The notes under the pieces are model-generated. The model was not told the origin of the DNA, searched no databases, and saw nothing but the letters and a program-made list of their open reading frames with translations. Below, piece after piece: positions 35,563 through 46,875 of a stretch of 64,000 bases of DNA (the first letter of the stretch is position 1; each line of letters starts with the position of its first letter). Source of the DNA: Leptothermofonsia sichuanensis E412 (GTDB lineage Bacteria; Cyanobacteriota; Cyanobacteriia; Leptolyngbyales; Leptolyngbyaceae); the NCBI RefSeq assembly GCF_019891175.1, contig NZ_CP072600.1:496001-560000 (forward strand). Direction: 5' to 3'. A program made the translations under genes and the position numbers.

Positions 35563-36744
35563 CTAAACGCCACACCCCACTCCTTTTTGACTGGCAGCCA
35601 GCACCTCCTGGCGTGCCCACTGGTCGGCAGCCATAATATCATCCAGACAGGGGGTGGAACGATTATGGGACTGGTAGCGATCGCAGGTCTGCTCAATCAA
35701 GCGGGGAATATCCAGAAACTGGATCTTTTCTTCCAGAAACAATGCCACAGCCTGCTCATTGGCGGCGTTGAGAACTGCTGGCATACAGCCCCCTGCCCGC
35801 CCTGCCGCATAAGCCAGTTTCATGCAGGGATATTTGTGATGGTCCGGTTCACGGAAGGTCAGACTGCCAACCTTGACCAGATCGAGGGGTTCCCAGTCCG
35901 TGGGGATTCGCTCCGGGTAAGAGAGGGCATAGAGTAACGGCAGCCGCATATCTGCCCAGCCCAGTTGGGCCAGGACGGAAGTATCCTGCAATTCAATCAT
36001 AGAATGAATAATACTCTGGGGGTGGATGACAATTTCTATCTGGTCGTAGTCCAGCCCGAACAGGAAATGAGCCTCAATGACTTCTAACCCTTTATTCATC
36101 AGGGTGGCAGAATCAATTGTAATTTTGCGCCCCATGGACCAGTTGGGATGTTTCAGGGCATCGGCAACAGTGACTTGCGCCAGCTTTTCCACGGGTAAAT
36201 CGCGAAACGCCCCGCCGGAAGCCGTTAACAAAATCCGACGCAAACCTTTCTCAGGTACTCCTTGAAGACATTGGAAAATAGCAGAATGCTCGGAGTCCGC
36301 CGGAAGTAGCTTAACACCGTGTTTCTGGATCAGGGGCAGGACAACCGGTCCTCCGGCAATCAGGGTTTCTTTGTTTGCCAGCGCAATATCTTTGCCCGCT
36401 TCAATTGCTGCAATGGTCGGCAACAACCCGGCACAACCCACAATCCCCGTGACGACCACATTCGCTGCCTGATAGCGGGCGACCTCAATCACCCCTTCCT
36501 CACCGGCCAGCAGCACTGGTTGAGGGGAAAGATCTGCCAGGGCCGCTTTCAGGTCGGGCAACTTTCGAGGGTCACAGATCGCCGCGATTTCCGGTCGAAA
36601 CTGGCGAACCTGCTGTGCCAGCAGGTCTACATTATTGCCTGTTGCCAGCCCCACAATGCGGAATTGCTCAGGATTATGAGCTACTATATCCAGGGTTTGG
36701 GTGCCAATCGATCCAGTGGAGCCAAGAAGGGAGATTGTTTTCAC
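35563..36744 (-). CDS. dxr: 1-deoxy-D-xylulose 5-phosphate reductoisomerase
   Basis: Converts DXP to 2-C-methyl-D-erythritol 4-phosphate with NADPH, the committed step of the MEP isoprenoid pathway, which feeds carotenoids, phytol and quinones in cyanobacteria. The 393-residue protein has the NADPH motif [44 protein letters not shown] with metal ligands, [33 protein letters not shown] and [10 protein letters not shown]. Length is normal. Its 5' end overlaps the reading frame of the divergent esterase gene's untranslated region. Confidence 0.97.
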   Translation of the reverse strand: MKTISLLGSTGSIGTQTLDIVAHNPEQFRIVGLATGNNVDLLAQQVRQFRPEIAAICDPRKLPDLKAALADLSPQPVLLAGEEGVIEVARYQAANVVVTGIVGCAGLLPTIAAIEAGKDIALANKETLIAGGPVVLPLIQKHGVKLLPADSEHSAIFQCLQGVPEKGLRRILLTASGGAFRDLPVEKLAQVTVADALKHPNWSMGRKITIDSATLMNKGLEVIEAHFLFGLDYDQIEIVIHPQSIIHSMIELQDTSVLAQLGWADMRLPLLYALSYPERIPTDWEPLDLVKVGSLTFREPDHHKYPCMKLAYAAGRAGGCMPAVLNAANEQAVALFLEEKIQFLDIPRLIEQTCDRYQSHNRSTPCLDDIMAADQWARQEVLAASQKGVGCGV

Positions 36745-36838
36745 GGTTCAGTGGTTTAGTCACACCTCCCCTATCTTACGATTTGGTGGCATCGAAATTC
36801 TCAAAGGATTCACGGGTGGTCTGGTCTGTTCAGAAATC

Positions 36839-38128
36839 ATGTCTCCCTATTCTCAATCCAATCAGAAGCAACGACAGGTCCCCAGCAAGCGACAGATCGT
36901 GCTGTTGATGGCAGGGGTGGTTTCCCTGTTCATCCCGTTTCTGTTGAGCCTGGTTGGTTTTTTCCTCAGCCTGTGGATTGTAGTGCCAGCTCCCACTATG
37001 GCTCTGTTGCCCCTGGGAGTGGGGGCACCAGAGATCAGCCCCTGGCTGATGGCTGTAAATGCGATCGCCCTCCTGCTGGCAATTCTGGGTCTTTCCAAAA
37101 GCTGGTTCTACAGCGCTGCCCTCGGTTTGAGTCTGGTGGGTTTCATGATCAGCAGCCTGCCGCTTGTGCAGTTCCCGTCTACTCAGGCGCGATTTGAAAT
37201 CGAGATGCAGAGAGCTTTGGGCACCCATTACCGGGAAGAAATTCCTGCCGCTGTGCAGATAAATATGCGCCCCCGACCATTCATTCTGGCGGATATCTGG
37301 CGGGGAATTGGGGTTGATCCTGTCCGGTCTGTAAAGGGTGTTGTGTTTGCCAGACCCGATGGGATAGCGCTGAAACTCAATGTTTACCAGCCGCTTCAGA
37401 GTGGAACCTATCCGGTTGTGGTGGTGATTTATGGCGGAGCGTGGCAGGAGGGCAGTCCGGATCATGACGAGACGTTCAGTCAATACCTGGCAGCCCAGGG
37501 ATATGTGGTGGTAGCGGTTGACTATCGCCATGCCCCCCAATATCAATTTCCGGCGCAGATCGAAGATATCAAAACTGCGATCGCTTACATTCAGGCTCAT
37601 GCAGAGGAATGGAACATTGACAGCACCCGCATGGCGCTGATGGGACGTTCTGCGGGTGCCCATCTGGCGATGCTGGCAGCCTATCAACCTGACCCATCCC
37701 CGATTCGGGCAGTGGTGAATTATTACGGGCCTGTTGACCTGACCGCTGGCTACCACGAACCTCCCGTACCCGACCCACTGAATACTCGTGCCGTTCTCCA
37801 GGCATTTCTGGGAGGCAGTCCAGATGAACGAGGGGACCTGTACCAGCAGGCATCTCCAGTGACCTATGTGAGGCGATCGCTGCCGCTAACGTTGCTGGTG
37901 TATGGCGATCGGGACCATCTCGTCCTGCCCAGGTTTGGCAAAGCCCTTTATGAGCAGTTACGGCAAACCGGCAATACGGCTATCTGGCTCAACATTCCCT
38001 GGGCAGAACACGCTTTTGATGCCGTTTTCAACGGGGTCAGCAATCAACTGGCGCTTTATTACACCGAACGATTTTTAGCATCGGTCATCTATAGCAGGGA
38101 ACCAGGGACAGGGGATAAAAAGGAGTGA
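36839..38128 (+). CDS. Membrane-anchored alpha/beta-hydrolase (esterase-like)
   Basis: 429 residues. Three to four N-terminal transmembrane helices (about residues 18-45, 55-80 and 88-110) are followed by a hydrolase domain: VVVVIYGGAWQEGS (oxyanion HGG-like), VDYRHAP, the nucleophile elbow MGRSAGAHLAMLAAY with catalytic Ser, YGDRDHLVLP (acid) and WAEHAFD (His). The pattern matches the BD-FAE/HSL-type carboxylesterases, here fixed to the membrane by the helical region. The ATG at 36839 is preferred to one 138 bases upstream, which overlaps dxr's start region. Substrate unknown. Confidence 0.85.
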   Translation: MSPYSQSNQKQRQVPSKRQIVLLMAGVVSLFIPFLLSLVGFFLSLWIVVPAPTMALLPLGVGAPEISPWLMAVNAIALLLAILGLSKSWFYSAALGLSLVGFMISSLPLVQFPSTQARFEIEMQRALGTHYREEIPAAVQINMRPRPFILADIWRGIGVDPVRSVKGVVFARPDGIALKLNVYQPLQSGTYPVVVVIYGGAWQEGSPDHDETFSQYLAAQGYVVVAVDYRHAPQYQFPAQIEDIKTAIAYIQAHAEEWNIDSTRMALMGRSAGAHLAMLAAYQPDPSPIRAVVNYYGPVDLTAGYHEPPVPDPLNTRAVLQAFLGGSPDERGDLYQQASPVTYVRRSLPLTLLVYGDRDHLVLPRFGKALYEQLRQTGNTAIWLNIPWAEHAFDAVFNGVSNQLALYYTERFLASVIYSREPGTGDKKE

Positions 38129-38488
38129 GGATTTTATAACCTGTTTCACCACAGAGACACGGAGAACACAGAGCAACCTGGGGAAGACATCGAGATGCTT
38201 CCACCAGGGTTTCACCACTGAAGCGCAGAGAACACAGAGCGACTCCGCTATGCTTCTGTGGTAAACTTCTCAATTTTTCGGTTTACTGAATCCACGATCC
38301 TGAAAGAATTCTGCCAGAATTGCTTTCTACTAACCCTCTCACGCTCATAACGGCTTCAGGACTGGATATATTCATCGTATATTCATCCAGGTTCTGGCAT
38401 GAACCAGAAAAAAACCACCATGAAATTGGCTAGGATCAGATATAAAGTTAAGTAATTTTTCTACTAGCAGCATTTCTGGTAACCGCCT
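38129..38488. other. Intergenic region with ACACAGAGC repeats
   Basis: Contains two direct copies of a GAGAACACAGAGC motif (about 38162 and 38228) and an inverted CTTCTGTGGT end, forming a 115-base repeat-like block at 38149-38265, then a low-complexity stretch before clpS. An AT-rich TATAAAGTTAAG near 38441 may be the clpS promoter's -10 region. Confidence 0.5.
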
Positions 38489-38815
38489 ATGGCTAGGACG
38501 TTTTCTATTGTTTCCCACGCAATATCCGCTGCCCCTACCGTAGCGCCAGAAAAGTCCAGTCAAGTAACGACCCAACGTTATCCCAATTACAAGGTGATTG
38601 TGCTGAATGACGACTTCAACACCTTTGAGCATGTTGCCAAGTGTCTGGTGACCTACATTCCAGGAATGACTCCGGATCGCGCCTGGGAATTGACCAACCA
38701 GATTCACTTTGAAGGGCAGGCAATTGTCTGGGTGGGTCCCCTGGAGCAGGCAGAACTGTATCACATGCAGCTTGGGATGGAAGGGTTAACAATGGCTCCC
38801 TTAGAAGCCTCTTAG
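38489..38815 (+). CDS. clpS: ATP-dependent Clp protease adaptor ClpS
   Basis: Delivers N-degron substrates to the ClpC/ClpP protease. The 108-residue protein has an extended polar N-terminus (about 30 residues) and the ClpS core: YPNYKVIVLNDDFNTFEHVA, with the NDD motif and hydrophobic pocket residues, then LTNQIHFEGQAIVWVGPLEQ, and the AELYHMQLGMEGLTMAPLE C-terminus. Length fits the family. Cyanobacteria usually have two ClpS paralogues; which this is cannot be told here. It stands alone. Confidence 0.95.
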   Translation: MARTFSIVSHAISAAPTVAPEKSSQVTTQRYPNYKVIVLNDDFNTFEHVAKCLVTYIPGMTPDRAWELTNQIHFEGQAIVWVGPLEQAELYHMQLGMEGLTMAPLEAS

Positions 38816-38857
38816 GGCTTGTTAAAAGGGCCTGTTAAAAAACAGCTGCACTCTCGC

Positions 38858-38950
38858 TATACCGTGTCAGCCAACAATCTCTAGTTTGTAGTGCCAACTT
38901 CAGTTGGCTTGCTGAAGCAAGCACTACAAACAATTCCCTGACAAAGTATA
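38858..38950. repeat. MITE-like element with TATAC ends and cloverleaf-type hairpin
   Basis: Left end TATACCGTGTCAGCCAACAA; the inverse of the right end is TATACTTTGTCAGGGAATTG. Inside, GTTTGTAGTGCCAACTTCAG and the inverse GCAAGCACTACAAAC form a branched hairpin. Confidence 0.6.
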
Positions 38951-39176
38951 GTTGCGAAGCTTCAGCTTATATGTGATTAGCCTGTAACCTCGTTACCAGA
39001 CTGGAGCCTGGTAACAGAACATGGAAGCTCCAGCTTCTAGAGTGCCTGGGCAAGTAAACAGGCAGACAGAACAATTGACAAGTGGAAGCTCCAGTTTCCT
39101 TGTCTGTTCCGCCAGCTTCCCAGACAGCGTGACGCAGTTGAAATTTCGTCACAAAAAAATCACTCTCCTGATCTGG

Positions 39177-39268
39177 TTCTAACCACAAAGACACATCGGC
39201 GCAGCCTGCCCGGAGGACATAGGGTACCAGGAACCTGCTTTGTGTCCTTTGTGCCTTCGTGGTTAGTT
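39177..39268. repeat. Interspersed hairpin repeat (AACCACAAAGACAC...CTTCGTGGTTAG)
   Basis: Left TTCTAACCACAAAGACACAT and right TTGTGTCCTTTGTGCCTTCG then TGGTTAG are inverse. Same family as 143-226. Confidence 0.55.
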
Positions 39269-39360
39269 CTACAGCTTATTAAATCCTCAATCGAGCAATA
39301 CTCACTAAAAAAGGTGATATTCCTTTGTGGTGAGCAATCCTGAACCTGAGGGTTACGAGA

Positions 39361-42300
39361 TTATTCAATCCCTTCAATCCGGTCTTCCACTTCCTGGTAA
39401 AGCTGGCGCAGGCGATCGAGGTTTTCTTCGCTGGTTTCCCAGTAGCCACGACCGTTTGCCTCCAGCAGGGTGGTGACCATCTTGCGGAAGGAGTTGGGGT
39501 TCATGTCAATCAGGCGCTTGCACATCTCCGCGTCCTTAAAGAACGTCGTGTTGGTGTCCTCGTAAACCCAGTTATCAACCGCACCCGCGGTGGCGGACCA
39601 GCCCATTGTGTTGACCAGCCGCTTCGACAATTCACGCACTCCTTCATAGCCGTGGCTCAGCATCCCCTCATACCACTTGGGATTCAGCAGTTTGGTGCGG
39701 GCATCCAGGCGGACGGTTTCTGAGAGGGTGCGAATCTGGGCATTGGCAGTGGTGGTGTCTGCCATGTAGGAAGCCGGGATTTTTCCGTCATCCCGCAGGC
39801 GGGCGACAATCTTGGTGGGGTCGGAGTCGTAGTAGTGGGAAACATCCGTGAGGGAAATTTCTGAGGAATCCAGGTTCTGGAAGGTGACTTCTGCTGTCTT
39901 CAGGGATGCCTCAAACAGCTCGCGGCTCTGCTCCATCATGCCAGGATTATCTGACGAGAAGGCAAAGGACTTGCGTGCCAGGTACATATCCTGAAGCTCT
40001 GCTTCCTGTTCCCAGGTACCGTTTTCCACTGCCAGGTTAATGTTGGAGGAGTAGGAACCGGAAGCATTGGAGAAGATGCGGGTGGCTGCCTGCCGCAGTT
40101 CCAGCCCCAGGTCTTTTGCCTGCTGGAGGGCGTGCTTACGGACAAAGTTCATTTCCAGGGGTTCGTCGGCTTCCGCTGCCATTTTAACGGCGCGATCAAG
40201 CAGGGTCATCTGGTTAATAAACAGGTCGCGGAACACACCGGAGCAGTTGACCACCACATCAATCCGGGGACGACCCAGTTCCTCCAGGGAAATCAATTCC
40301 AGCTTATTCACCCGTCCCAGAGAGTCGGGTAGGGGACGAACCCCCACCATCCACAGGATCTGAGCCAGAGATTCACCGTAGGTCTTGATGTTATCGGTGC
40401 CCCAGAGCACCGAAGCGATCGTTTCAGGGTACCTGCCTCCATTCTCAGCACACTGGCGAGCCAGCAGGCGATCGACCACAACTTTGGCAGACTTGACCGC
40501 TGCCGCCGTGGGAATTGCCTGGGGATCGAGGGCGTGGATATTTTTACCGGTGGGTAACACATCCGGGTTACGGATGGGATCGCCACCGGGACCAGGCAGG
40601 ATGTATTGCCCATCCAGGGCCAGCAGCAGGGCACCCAGTTCGTTATCGGCAACCACCTGCTTGAGGCAGAATTGCAGGTATTCAAACAGGGGTTTGAGGG
40701 CTTCGTTATCCACATTGGGATAGCCTGCGGTGTGGAGTGTCTCAACCCAGGGCGCTTTTTTGCCACCGATCTGAAACAGGTTACCCAGCATAGACATCCT
40801 GGAGACCCGCCCCTCTTCGTCAATCTGGGCGTGAACCATTGCACTTACAGCGTTGCGAACCGCCTGGTTGATGTCGTTCAGGAGTTGGACATCGTCCAGG
40901 ATGCCGCGATCGCTGTTTTCGTAGATCTCGTCAATATTCCGCCCAATGCTGTTGGCGATAATTCGTTGCAGGCTGAGGATGCCTTCCTCTTCCCGATCCA
41001 GCCCGGCGATGTTGACCAGGGTGGCGATCGCCTCTTCTGCGGTAGGCGGTTTGCCAATCGTGTGCAGCCCACAGGGCAGCAGGCGTGACTCAATCTCCAT
41101 CAGCTTGATGTAGACCTTGCCGACCAGGGTATCCCGTTCCTCGGAGGTCATGTCCTTGGCGTCTTTCTCCGGCAGGTCAATGTCCCGATCCAGATTCACC
41201 ATGCGGCACTTGTCCATAATGGTGTTGGTGATCGACTCGCCCCGTCCAGTGTCTTTGAGGGTCTGGTAGGAGGCAATCAGTTCGCTCAGTTCCTTCAAAC
41301 CCTTATAGAGTCCGGCATTTTCAGCCGGAGGGGTGAGGTAGCTGATGGTTTCAGCGTAGGAACGACGCTTGGCAATGGTGGCCTCGCTGGGATTATTTGC
41401 CGCGTAGTAGTAGAGGTTAGGAATCGTACCAATCAGGCTGTCGGGAAAGCATTCATCGGACATGCCGATCTGCTTACCGGGCATGAACTCCAGGGAACCG
41501 TGGGTGCCAAAGTGCAACACCGCATCCGCCTTCCAGATTCGCTCCAGGTAGGTGTAGTAGGCCGCAAAGCCGTGGTGAGGGCTGGCGGAGCGGGAGAACA
41601 GCAGGCGCATGGGGTCACCTTCGTAACCAAAGGTGGGCTGCACCCCAATGAAGATGTTGCCGAAGGACTTGCCATAGACCAGCAGATTTTGTCCATCGGT
41701 ATTCAGGTGTCCGGGAGGTTCGCCCCAGGAGGGGATCAACCGCTCATAGTAGGGAGTCAGTTCCTCGTACTCCGCTACGGACATACGGTAGGCGATGTTG
41801 AGTTCGGGGCTGTTGTACTGTGCTCGCGCATCGTGCAGCACTTCCAGCATCAGCTTTTCGGGCGTTTCGGGCAGATCCTGCACGTCATAACCGTTCTGCT
41901 TCAGGGCCTCCATCACTTTGTAGATGGAGCCAAACACATCCAGGTAGGCGGCAGTACCCACGTTGCCCTTATCCGGTGGGAAACTGAAGACAGTGATTGC
42001 AATTCGCTTGTGCAGTTTCGGCTTACGCCGCAGGTTGGCCCATTTCAGCGCCCGCCGGGCGATCGCCTCAACCCGGTCTTGCAGGGCGATCGCTTTTCCG
42101 GTAGCCCCATCCCGACCAGAAAGGATAATCGGTTCAATCCCACCATCCAGTTCTGGCAGGGCAATCTGCAATGCTACCTGAATCGGGTGCAGACCCAGTT
42201 CACTATCCTGCCATTCTTCCGTGGTCTGGAATACCAGCGGCAGTGCCACCATATAGGGGCGGTTCAGCCGCTTGAGTGCCTCAATGGCCTTGGGATGATC

Positions 42301-43347
42301 CTGACGGGCGGGACCGCCGACCAGGGCAAATCCGGTCAGGGACACCACCACATCTACGATGGGCAAATCTTTATTGACGGGATCATAGAAGAAGGCATCG
42401 ACGGGTTTGGAGAAGTCCAGACCACCCGCGAAAACGGGTAGTACCCTTGCTCCCATGGCCTCCAGTTCAGACACCATTGCCACGTAGTGGGCATCATCCC
42501 CAGTGACCAGATGGGTTCGTTGCAGAACCAGACCCACGGTAGGAGCCAGGGGGTCTTTCATATCCTGGGAAATGTCTGGACGGGAATTGAACCAGTTCAG
42601 GTATTCCTTGACATCTTCATACATGCAGGGGGCAAGGGGATGCCAGATGCCAAGATCGGGATAGGTGACGGGGTCCCGATACTGGAGAGGAGAATCACTG
42701 GTTACGCCTACCACGTATTTGTCAGCCAGCATCAGCAGGAAGTTTTCCAGGTTTTCCTGGTTGCCTCCCAGCCAGTACTGGAAGCTGAGCATAAAGTTAC
42801 GGGCATCCTGGGCCTTGTCCATTGGGAGGTATTTGAGAACCTGGGGCAGGGTACGGAGCAACTTCAGCATGGCATCCTGGAAACCTGCCCCCGCGTTCTC
42901 CTTGCGCTTCTTCATGAACTGGGAAATCACACTCTTGGACTGCCCAATTTGGGCCAGGGAGAAGCTGCCCATTTTGTTCAGGCGCATGACCTGGGGCATG
43001 GAGGGAAAGACCACCGCCACATCCAGGCGATCGCGATACGGCTCCACAGCCGCAACCAGTTTATCTGCCAGGTCTTCCAGGAAAATCAATGACGCGATAA
43101 AAATATTGGCTTCTGAAACATCGCGTTTAAAGTCTTCGTAATTCTGGGAATCGCGGAGTTCCTCAATCAAATATCCACTGATTTCAACAGCCAGATTGGA
43201 GTGGTTCTGGTTGATAGAGCGAACCGCTGCTGAGAGGGAACTTTGGTATTGAGGCTCCAGCACGACATAGACCACCTTAATCAGCGATCGCCCACGCAAA
43301 TCATCCGGGGCGATGTGTCTGACAGTGGGCTTGACGTGGGTGAACAT
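39361..43347 (-). CDS. chlH: Magnesium chelatase subunit H
   Basis: The large porphyrin-binding subunit of Mg-chelatase, inserting Mg2+ into protoporphyrin IX at the branch from heme to chlorophyll. The 1328-residue length is exact for ChlH. Recognisable blocks are the N-terminal [79 protein letters not shown] and [20 protein letters not shown]. The start ATG at 43347 is followed by [18 protein letters not shown], the usual N-terminus. The 456-base upstream region contains one REP-like hairpin. The GUN4 domain protein at 3670 is a ChlH-partner-like domain but belongs to a different system. Confidence 0.99.
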   Translation of the reverse strand: MFTHVKPTVRHIAPDDLRGRSLIKVVYVVLEPQYQSSLSAAVRSINQNHSNLAVEISGYLIEELRDSQNYEDFKRDVSEANIFIASLIFLEDLADKLVAAVEPYRDRLDVAVVFPSMPQVMRLNKMGSFSLAQIGQSKSVISQFMKKRKENAGAGFQDAMLKLLRTLPQVLKYLPMDKAQDARNFMLSFQYWLGGNQENLENFLLMLADKYVVGVTSDSPLQYRDPVTYPDLGIWHPLAPCMYEDVKEYLNWFNSRPDISQDMKDPLAPTVGLVLQRTHLVTGDDAHYVAMVSELEAMGARVLPVFAGGLDFSKPVDAFFYDPVNKDLPIVDVVVSLTGFALVGGPARQDHPKAIEALKRLNRPYMVALPLVFQTTEEWQDSELGLHPIQVALQIALPELDGGIEPIILSGRDGATGKAIALQDRVEAIARRALKWANLRRKPKLHKRIAITVFSFPPDKGNVGTAAYLDVFGSIYKVMEALKQNGYDVQDLPETPEKLMLEVLHDARAQYNSPELNIAYRMSVAEYEELTPYYERLIPSWGEPPGHLNTDGQNLLVYGKSFGNIFIGVQPTFGYEGDPMRLLFSRSASPHHGFAAYYTYLERIWKADAVLHFGTHGSLEFMPGKQIGMSDECFPDSLIGTIPNLYYYAANNPSEATIAKRRSYAETISYLTPPAENAGLYKGLKELSELIASYQTLKDTGRGESITNTIMDKCRMVNLDRDIDLPEKDAKDMTSEERDTLVGKVYIKLMEIESRLLPCGLHTIGKPPTAEEAIATLVNIAGLDREEEGILSLQRIIANSIGRNIDEIYENSDRGILDDVQLLNDINQAVRNAVSAMVHAQIDEEGRVSRMSMLGNLFQIGGKKAPWVETLHTAGYPNVDNEALKPLFEYLQFCLKQVVADNELGALLLALDGQYILPGPGGDPIRNPDVLPTGKNIHALDPQAIPTAAAVKSAKVVVDRLLARQCAENGGRYPETIASVLWGTDNIKTYGESLAQILWMVGVRPLPDSLGRVNKLELISLEELGRPRIDVVVNCSGVFRDLFINQMTLLDRAVKMAAEADEPLEMNFVRKHALQQAKDLGLELRQAATRIFSNASGSYSSNINLAVENGTWEQEAELQDMYLARKSFAFSSDNPGMMEQSRELFEASLKTAEVTFQNLDSSEISLTDVSHYYDSDPTKIVARLRDDGKIPASYMADTTTANAQIRTLSETVRLDARTKLLNPKWYEGMLSHGYEGVRELSKRLVNTMGWSATAGAVDNWVYEDTNTTFFKDAEMCKRLIDMNPNSFRKMVTTLLEANGRGYWETSEENLDRLRQLYQEVEDRIEGIE

Positions 43348-43804
43348 GCGGTATGTGCTCCTTCTTTATGAATCGGCATTGGAGAAGAAATTGGTATCAA
43401 ATAGAGGGTCAGGGATCAGCCGGAGTGTTTGCTTCCGGGCAAGTAACAGACTATTGGTTTAATGGTTGAAAGCTGAAGGAAGATGACCAACAGCAACTAG
43501 CCCATGAATGTTTGTATCAGAAAAGCGTTACCAGATGGGCATTTCAGCCCACATCTGACACAATTCGATAAAAATATCTGAAGATTTGTTTGCAAAATTT
43601 ATCAAAATTCTGAGTAGTTACTGAAAATTTATGTTGATAAAAAGATACGTTTATGAATCGACTTAAGTGATCAGACCTCCGAGGTTTCCCAAACCTCGGA
43701 GGTCTAAGCCTGGTCTAAGCCTACAGTTCAATTCCTATCAACGAGACCCCTGAATTCGGACTGGCAGGAGACCTGACATAATCTCGCCAGGATTGATGCC
43801 AGAA
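43348..43804. other. Intergenic region upstream of chlH
   Basis: Probable chlH promoter region, with AT-rich sequence at about 43560-43660 (TTTGCAAAATTTATCAAAAT) and the REP-like hairpin at 43673. No open frame is supported. Confidence 0.5.
43673..43705. repeat. REP-like perfect hairpin, copy near folE
   Basis: Arms AGACCTCCGAGGTTT and AAACCTCGGAGGTCT around CCC, identical to the arms at 3532. It lies 100 bases after the end of folE, between folE and chlH. Confidence 0.8.
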
Positions 43805-44509
43805 TTACCAGAAAGCAGGTTGGTGCCGAATCAGATTCAAAAACTCTTCCCGAGTCCTTTGATCTTCCTGGAAAACCCCCACCATTGCGCTGGTCACAGT
43901 CCAGGAGCCAGGTTTTTGCACACCCCGCATAACCATACACATGTGGGTTGCTTCCATCACAACGGCAACCCCTTGAGGTTCAAGGATTTCCTGAACGGCC
44001 TCAGCAATCTGGCGCGTCAACCGTTCCTGTACCTGGAGCCGACGGGAATACATTTCGACAATCCGTGCCAGCTTACTCAAACCCACCACCTTTTGATTGG
44101 GAATATAGGCCACATGGACTTTCCCCATAAAAGGCAGCATGTGATGCTCACAAAGGCTGAAGGCATTGATGTCGCGCACTAAAACCATTTCGTTGTGCCC
44201 TTCATCAAAGATGGCCCCATTCACAATTTCTTCCAGAGACTGCTGATAGCCACTGGTCAGAAAGCGCAGGGCCTCTGCAACACGCTTGGGGGTTTTGAGC
44301 AAACCTTCTCGCTCTGGGTCTTCTCCCACTCCCAGCAGGAGCGTCCTGACGGCATCTTCCATGTCATCCTGAATTTCCTCTGGAGGTCTTTTCAGCTTGG
44401 GTTCCTGCTGCCCATTTAAGGTGTTGCGGTCAGGGCGGGTTACAAGGGTGGAAGCCCTGGTTGCAGAGGGTTGAAAGCCATTCGAGCCATTAGTAGAAGC
44501 GATAGTCAT
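43805..44509 (-). CDS. folE: GTP cyclohydrolase I
   Basis: Converts GTP to 7,8-dihydroneopterin triphosphate, the first step to folates and, in cyanobacteria, other pterins. The 234-residue protein contains [20 protein letters not shown] with zinc-binding Cys and His, [33 protein letters not shown] and [17 protein letters not shown] with the third zinc ligand Cys. The ATG at 44509 ([11 protein letters not shown]) is chosen over one 99 bases upstream, because the intervening Cys/Phe-rich translation is not typical. About 80 bases from the SDR gene start upstream; probably a short operon with it. Confidence 0.96.
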   Translation of the reverse strand: MTIASTNGSNGFQPSATRASTLVTRPDRNTLNGQQEPKLKRPPEEIQDDMEDAVRTLLLGVGEDPEREGLLKTPKRVAEALRFLTSGYQQSLEEIVNGAIFDEGHNEMVLVRDINAFSLCEHHMLPFMGKVHVAYIPNQKVVGLSKLARIVEMYSRRLQVQERLTRQIAEAVQEILEPQGVAVVMEATHMCMVMRGVQKPGSWTVTSAMVGVFQEDQRTREEFLNLIRHQPAFW

Positions 44510-44591
44510 GATAATTCGGAGGTAATTGACGTGAACAAGTGAACAGAGTTCGGCGCAGCCGAAAGGGAATCGGTAGAAACACCAGGAAAAT

Positions 44592-45317
44592 CTAGAATGT
44601 GCCCACATTGGGCATCAACCGCAGTTCTTCAATCACCGCCTGTTCTGGTAAGAGAACCGTATGCAGAATTGACTGCGCCACGATTTCAGGGGTCAACATC
44701 TGGGTACGGTCAAAATCAGCCTTGACGGTGTCAGAGTCCCAAATCGCAGTATTGACTGAGCCAGGAGAAAAAATCACAACGCGAATTCCATGGGAACGCT
44801 CTTCCATTGCCAGAGTTTTGGAGAGGGCAACCAGCCCAAATTTGCTGACACAGTACGCCCCCCAGTCGGGAAAAACCTGGTATCCAGCGACGGATGACAC
44901 ATTGACGATGATGCCTTTCTGGCGCTGCCGCATTCCGGGCAAAATGCCCTGAATACACTGAAAAACACTGGTCAGGTTGAGGTCAATGACGCGCTGCCAG
45001 TCTTGCAGGGGGGTGTCTGCCAGAAAACCTGTATAGCCCATACCGGCACTGTTGACCAAAATGTCAATGGCACCGAAGTCAGCGGCGATCGCCCCCATTT
45101 TCTCCTTCACATGAGCGACCTGGGCCAGATCAAGCGGGTAGACCTTAACCTTTACCCCAAAGTCAGACACTTCACGGGCAACTGCTTCCAGTCTGGACTG
45201 GCTACGGCTGACCAGTGCAAGCGACATACCAGCCTGAGCAAACGCAAGGGCAGTTGCCCTACCGATTCCACTACTGGCTCCCGTGATGAGAGCACGCTGT
45301 TCTGGTTGGGAAGTCAT
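44592..45317 (-). CDS. Short-chain dehydrogenase/reductase
   Basis: A classical SDR of 241 residues: [20 protein letters not shown] for NAD(P), the NSAG motif, [14 protein letters not shown] with the catalytic Ser and the YCVSKFGL active-site Tyr-Lys pair. In other cyanobacteria an SDR lies in the same place between accA and folE, near the alkane genes, which suggests an unproven role in lipid or fatty-aldehyde handling. 42 bases separate it from the folE frame's 5' extension. It is probably cotranscribed with folE. Confidence 0.9.
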   Translation of the reverse strand: MTSQPEQRALITGASSGIGRATALAFAQAGMSLALVSRSQSRLEAVAREVSDFGVKVKVYPLDLAQVAHVKEKMGAIAADFGAIDILVNSAGMGYTGFLADTPLQDWQRVIDLNLTSVFQCIQGILPGMRQRQKGIIVNVSSVAGYQVFPDWGAYCVSKFGLVALSKTLAMEERSHGIRVVIFSPGSVNTAIWDSDTVKADFDRTQMLTPEIVAQSILHTVLLPEQAVIEELRLMPNVGTF

Positions 45318-45798
45318 GAAATCAATTGAGATCCTGAAATCTGAGGTGATCTGAGTTCTGCGATCGCAGCGGGTGGAGCTGACAATCCAGATTGAACCTG
45401 AACGTTAAAGGAAGCGGGTGAATGGGAGATTAAAATTTGAGAAAATTACGCACAGGAAATACGCCCAAACTCTGGAAAATGGATTTCCAGTTGGGGGAGG
45501 GAGGGTTCACCGACGAGCCAGAACGACATAGGGAAAAGCCTGCATAAATCGGCGATAGTTGAGAACCTGCTACTAACAAGATGGGCAACAATTGCCGGAT
45601 GCCCGGTGCCTGGGAAGATGATTCGGTCAGTTTAACTGGAATCAACAATACACCAGGGATTCTGGCTTCCAAGTTGCCTATGGCGTCACCAATCACCATG
45701 AATTTTCTTCAAGGTGAATTGTGAACATTTGTTACAAAATCATTATATCACTCAGAATTTCTGTTTTGGCAGGAACGGTGAAGAATTCGGATCGGCTT
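45318..45798. other. Intergenic region between SDR and accA
   Basis: 480 bases with one HIP1-like site and no convincing gene. A reverse-strand open frame of 89 residues (45430-45699) has no ribosome site and is not supported. Confidence 0.4.
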
Positions 45799-46779
45799 TT
45801 ATGCAGAAAGTTCACTAAAGATCCCCATCGACCTGAATTTTTGGTAACGCAGATCGCGCCGCTGCGGTCCAGTCATCTGGGTCAACTCACTCAGGTGCCG
45901 CAGGAGTGCTTCGCGCAAGATTTCGGTAGTTTTCAACGGGTCAGAGTGGGCACCGCCTATCGGCTCCGGCAAGATTTCATCAATAATGCCGAGCTGCTTG
46001 AGGTCTGAGGCTGTAATTTTCAAGGCTTCGGCAGCCTGGGAAGCTTTGCCCGCATCCCGCCACAGAATCGCAGCACAGGCTTCCGGTGGTGCAACGCTGT
46101 ATACAGCATGTTCCAGCATCAGCAGGCGATCGCCCACTCCAATGCCCAGGGCACCCCCGGAACCGCCTTCCCCAATCACAGTACAGATGATGGGCACCTC
46201 AAACCGGAACATCTCACGCAGGTTGTAGGCGATCGCTTCCCCCTGTCCAAATTCCTCTGCCTCCAGTCCCGCCCAGGCAGCCGGGGTGTCAATAAAAGTC
46301 AAAATCGGCATTCCAAAGCGATCCGCATGGTCCATCAGACGAATCGCCTTACGATAGCCGCCTGGCGATGCCATGCCAAATTTGCGGGTAATGTTATCTT
46401 TCGTATCCCGTCCTTTCTGCTGACCCAGCATCATGACCGGACGACCAGCCAGACGGGCAACCCCCCCTACGACGGCTGGATCATCAAATCCGCCGCGATC
46501 GCCATGCATCTCGATCCACTCATCACTAATTGCCTGAATGTAGTCAAGCGTACTGGGACGGCGGGGATGGCGGGCAACCTGAAGCCGTTGAGAGGGTGAA
46601 AGGCTGCTAAAAATCTCCTGCCGAAGTTCCATCGCCCGTGCCTCAAGCTGCTGGATCTCACCGGAAACATCGACATCATTTTCTTCTGCCAGTTCGCGGA
46701 TCTGGGCAATCCGCGCCTCCAGTTCCGCCAGTGGTTTCTCAAAGTCAAGAAGAATCGGTTTGCGTTTGGTCGTTGCCAT
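45799..46779 (-). CDS. accA: Acetyl-CoA carboxylase carboxyltransferase subunit alpha
   Basis: Alpha subunit of the carboxyltransferase, making malonyl-CoA for fatty-acid synthesis. 326 residues with the N-terminal [100 protein letters not shown] and [20 protein letters not shown]. All family motifs are intact. Its position directly downstream of the acyl-ACP reductase and aldehyde-deformylating oxygenase genes is a conserved cyanobacterial arrangement linking malonyl-CoA and alkane production. Confidence 0.97.
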   Translation of the reverse strand: MATTKRKPILLDFEKPLAELEARIAQIRELAEENDVDVSGEIQQLEARAMELRQEIFSSLSPSQRLQVARHPRRPSTLDYIQAISDEWIEMHGDRGGFDDPAVVGGVARLAGRPVMMLGQQKGRDTKDNITRKFGMASPGGYRKAIRLMDHADRFGMPILTFIDTPAAWAGLEAEEFGQGEAIAYNLREMFRFEVPIICTVIGEGGSGGALGIGVGDRLLMLEHAVYSVAPPEACAAILWRDAGKASQAAEALKITASDLKQLGIIDEILPEPIGGAHSDPLKTTEILREALLRHLSELTQMTGPQRRDLRYQKFRSMGIFSELSA

Positions 46780-46875
46780 AGTTAGGAGTTGGAATTCAGA
46801 AGCCGGGGGCTAAAAACAAGCGCGTACACACCACTGTCATTTTAAGAGGTTGTGGCGACACCCATGTCCTCCGGT

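Larger units (their letters stand above)
38816..39360. other. Intergenic region with several hairpin repeats
   Basis: Contains a MITE-like unit with TATAC ends (38858-38950), the hairpin at 38992-39015, and an AACCACAAAGACAC...TTCGTGGTTAG repeat (39177-39268). No coding sequence is supported. Confidence 0.6.

Noticed and set aside
41500-42441. A 313-residue open frame antisense to chlH
   Set aside because: Overlaps the conserved catalytic region of ChlH on the other strand and has no domain.
45430-45699. An 89-residue open frame between SDR and accA
   Set aside because: No ribosome site, no recognisable motif, no conserved composition; kept as intergenic.
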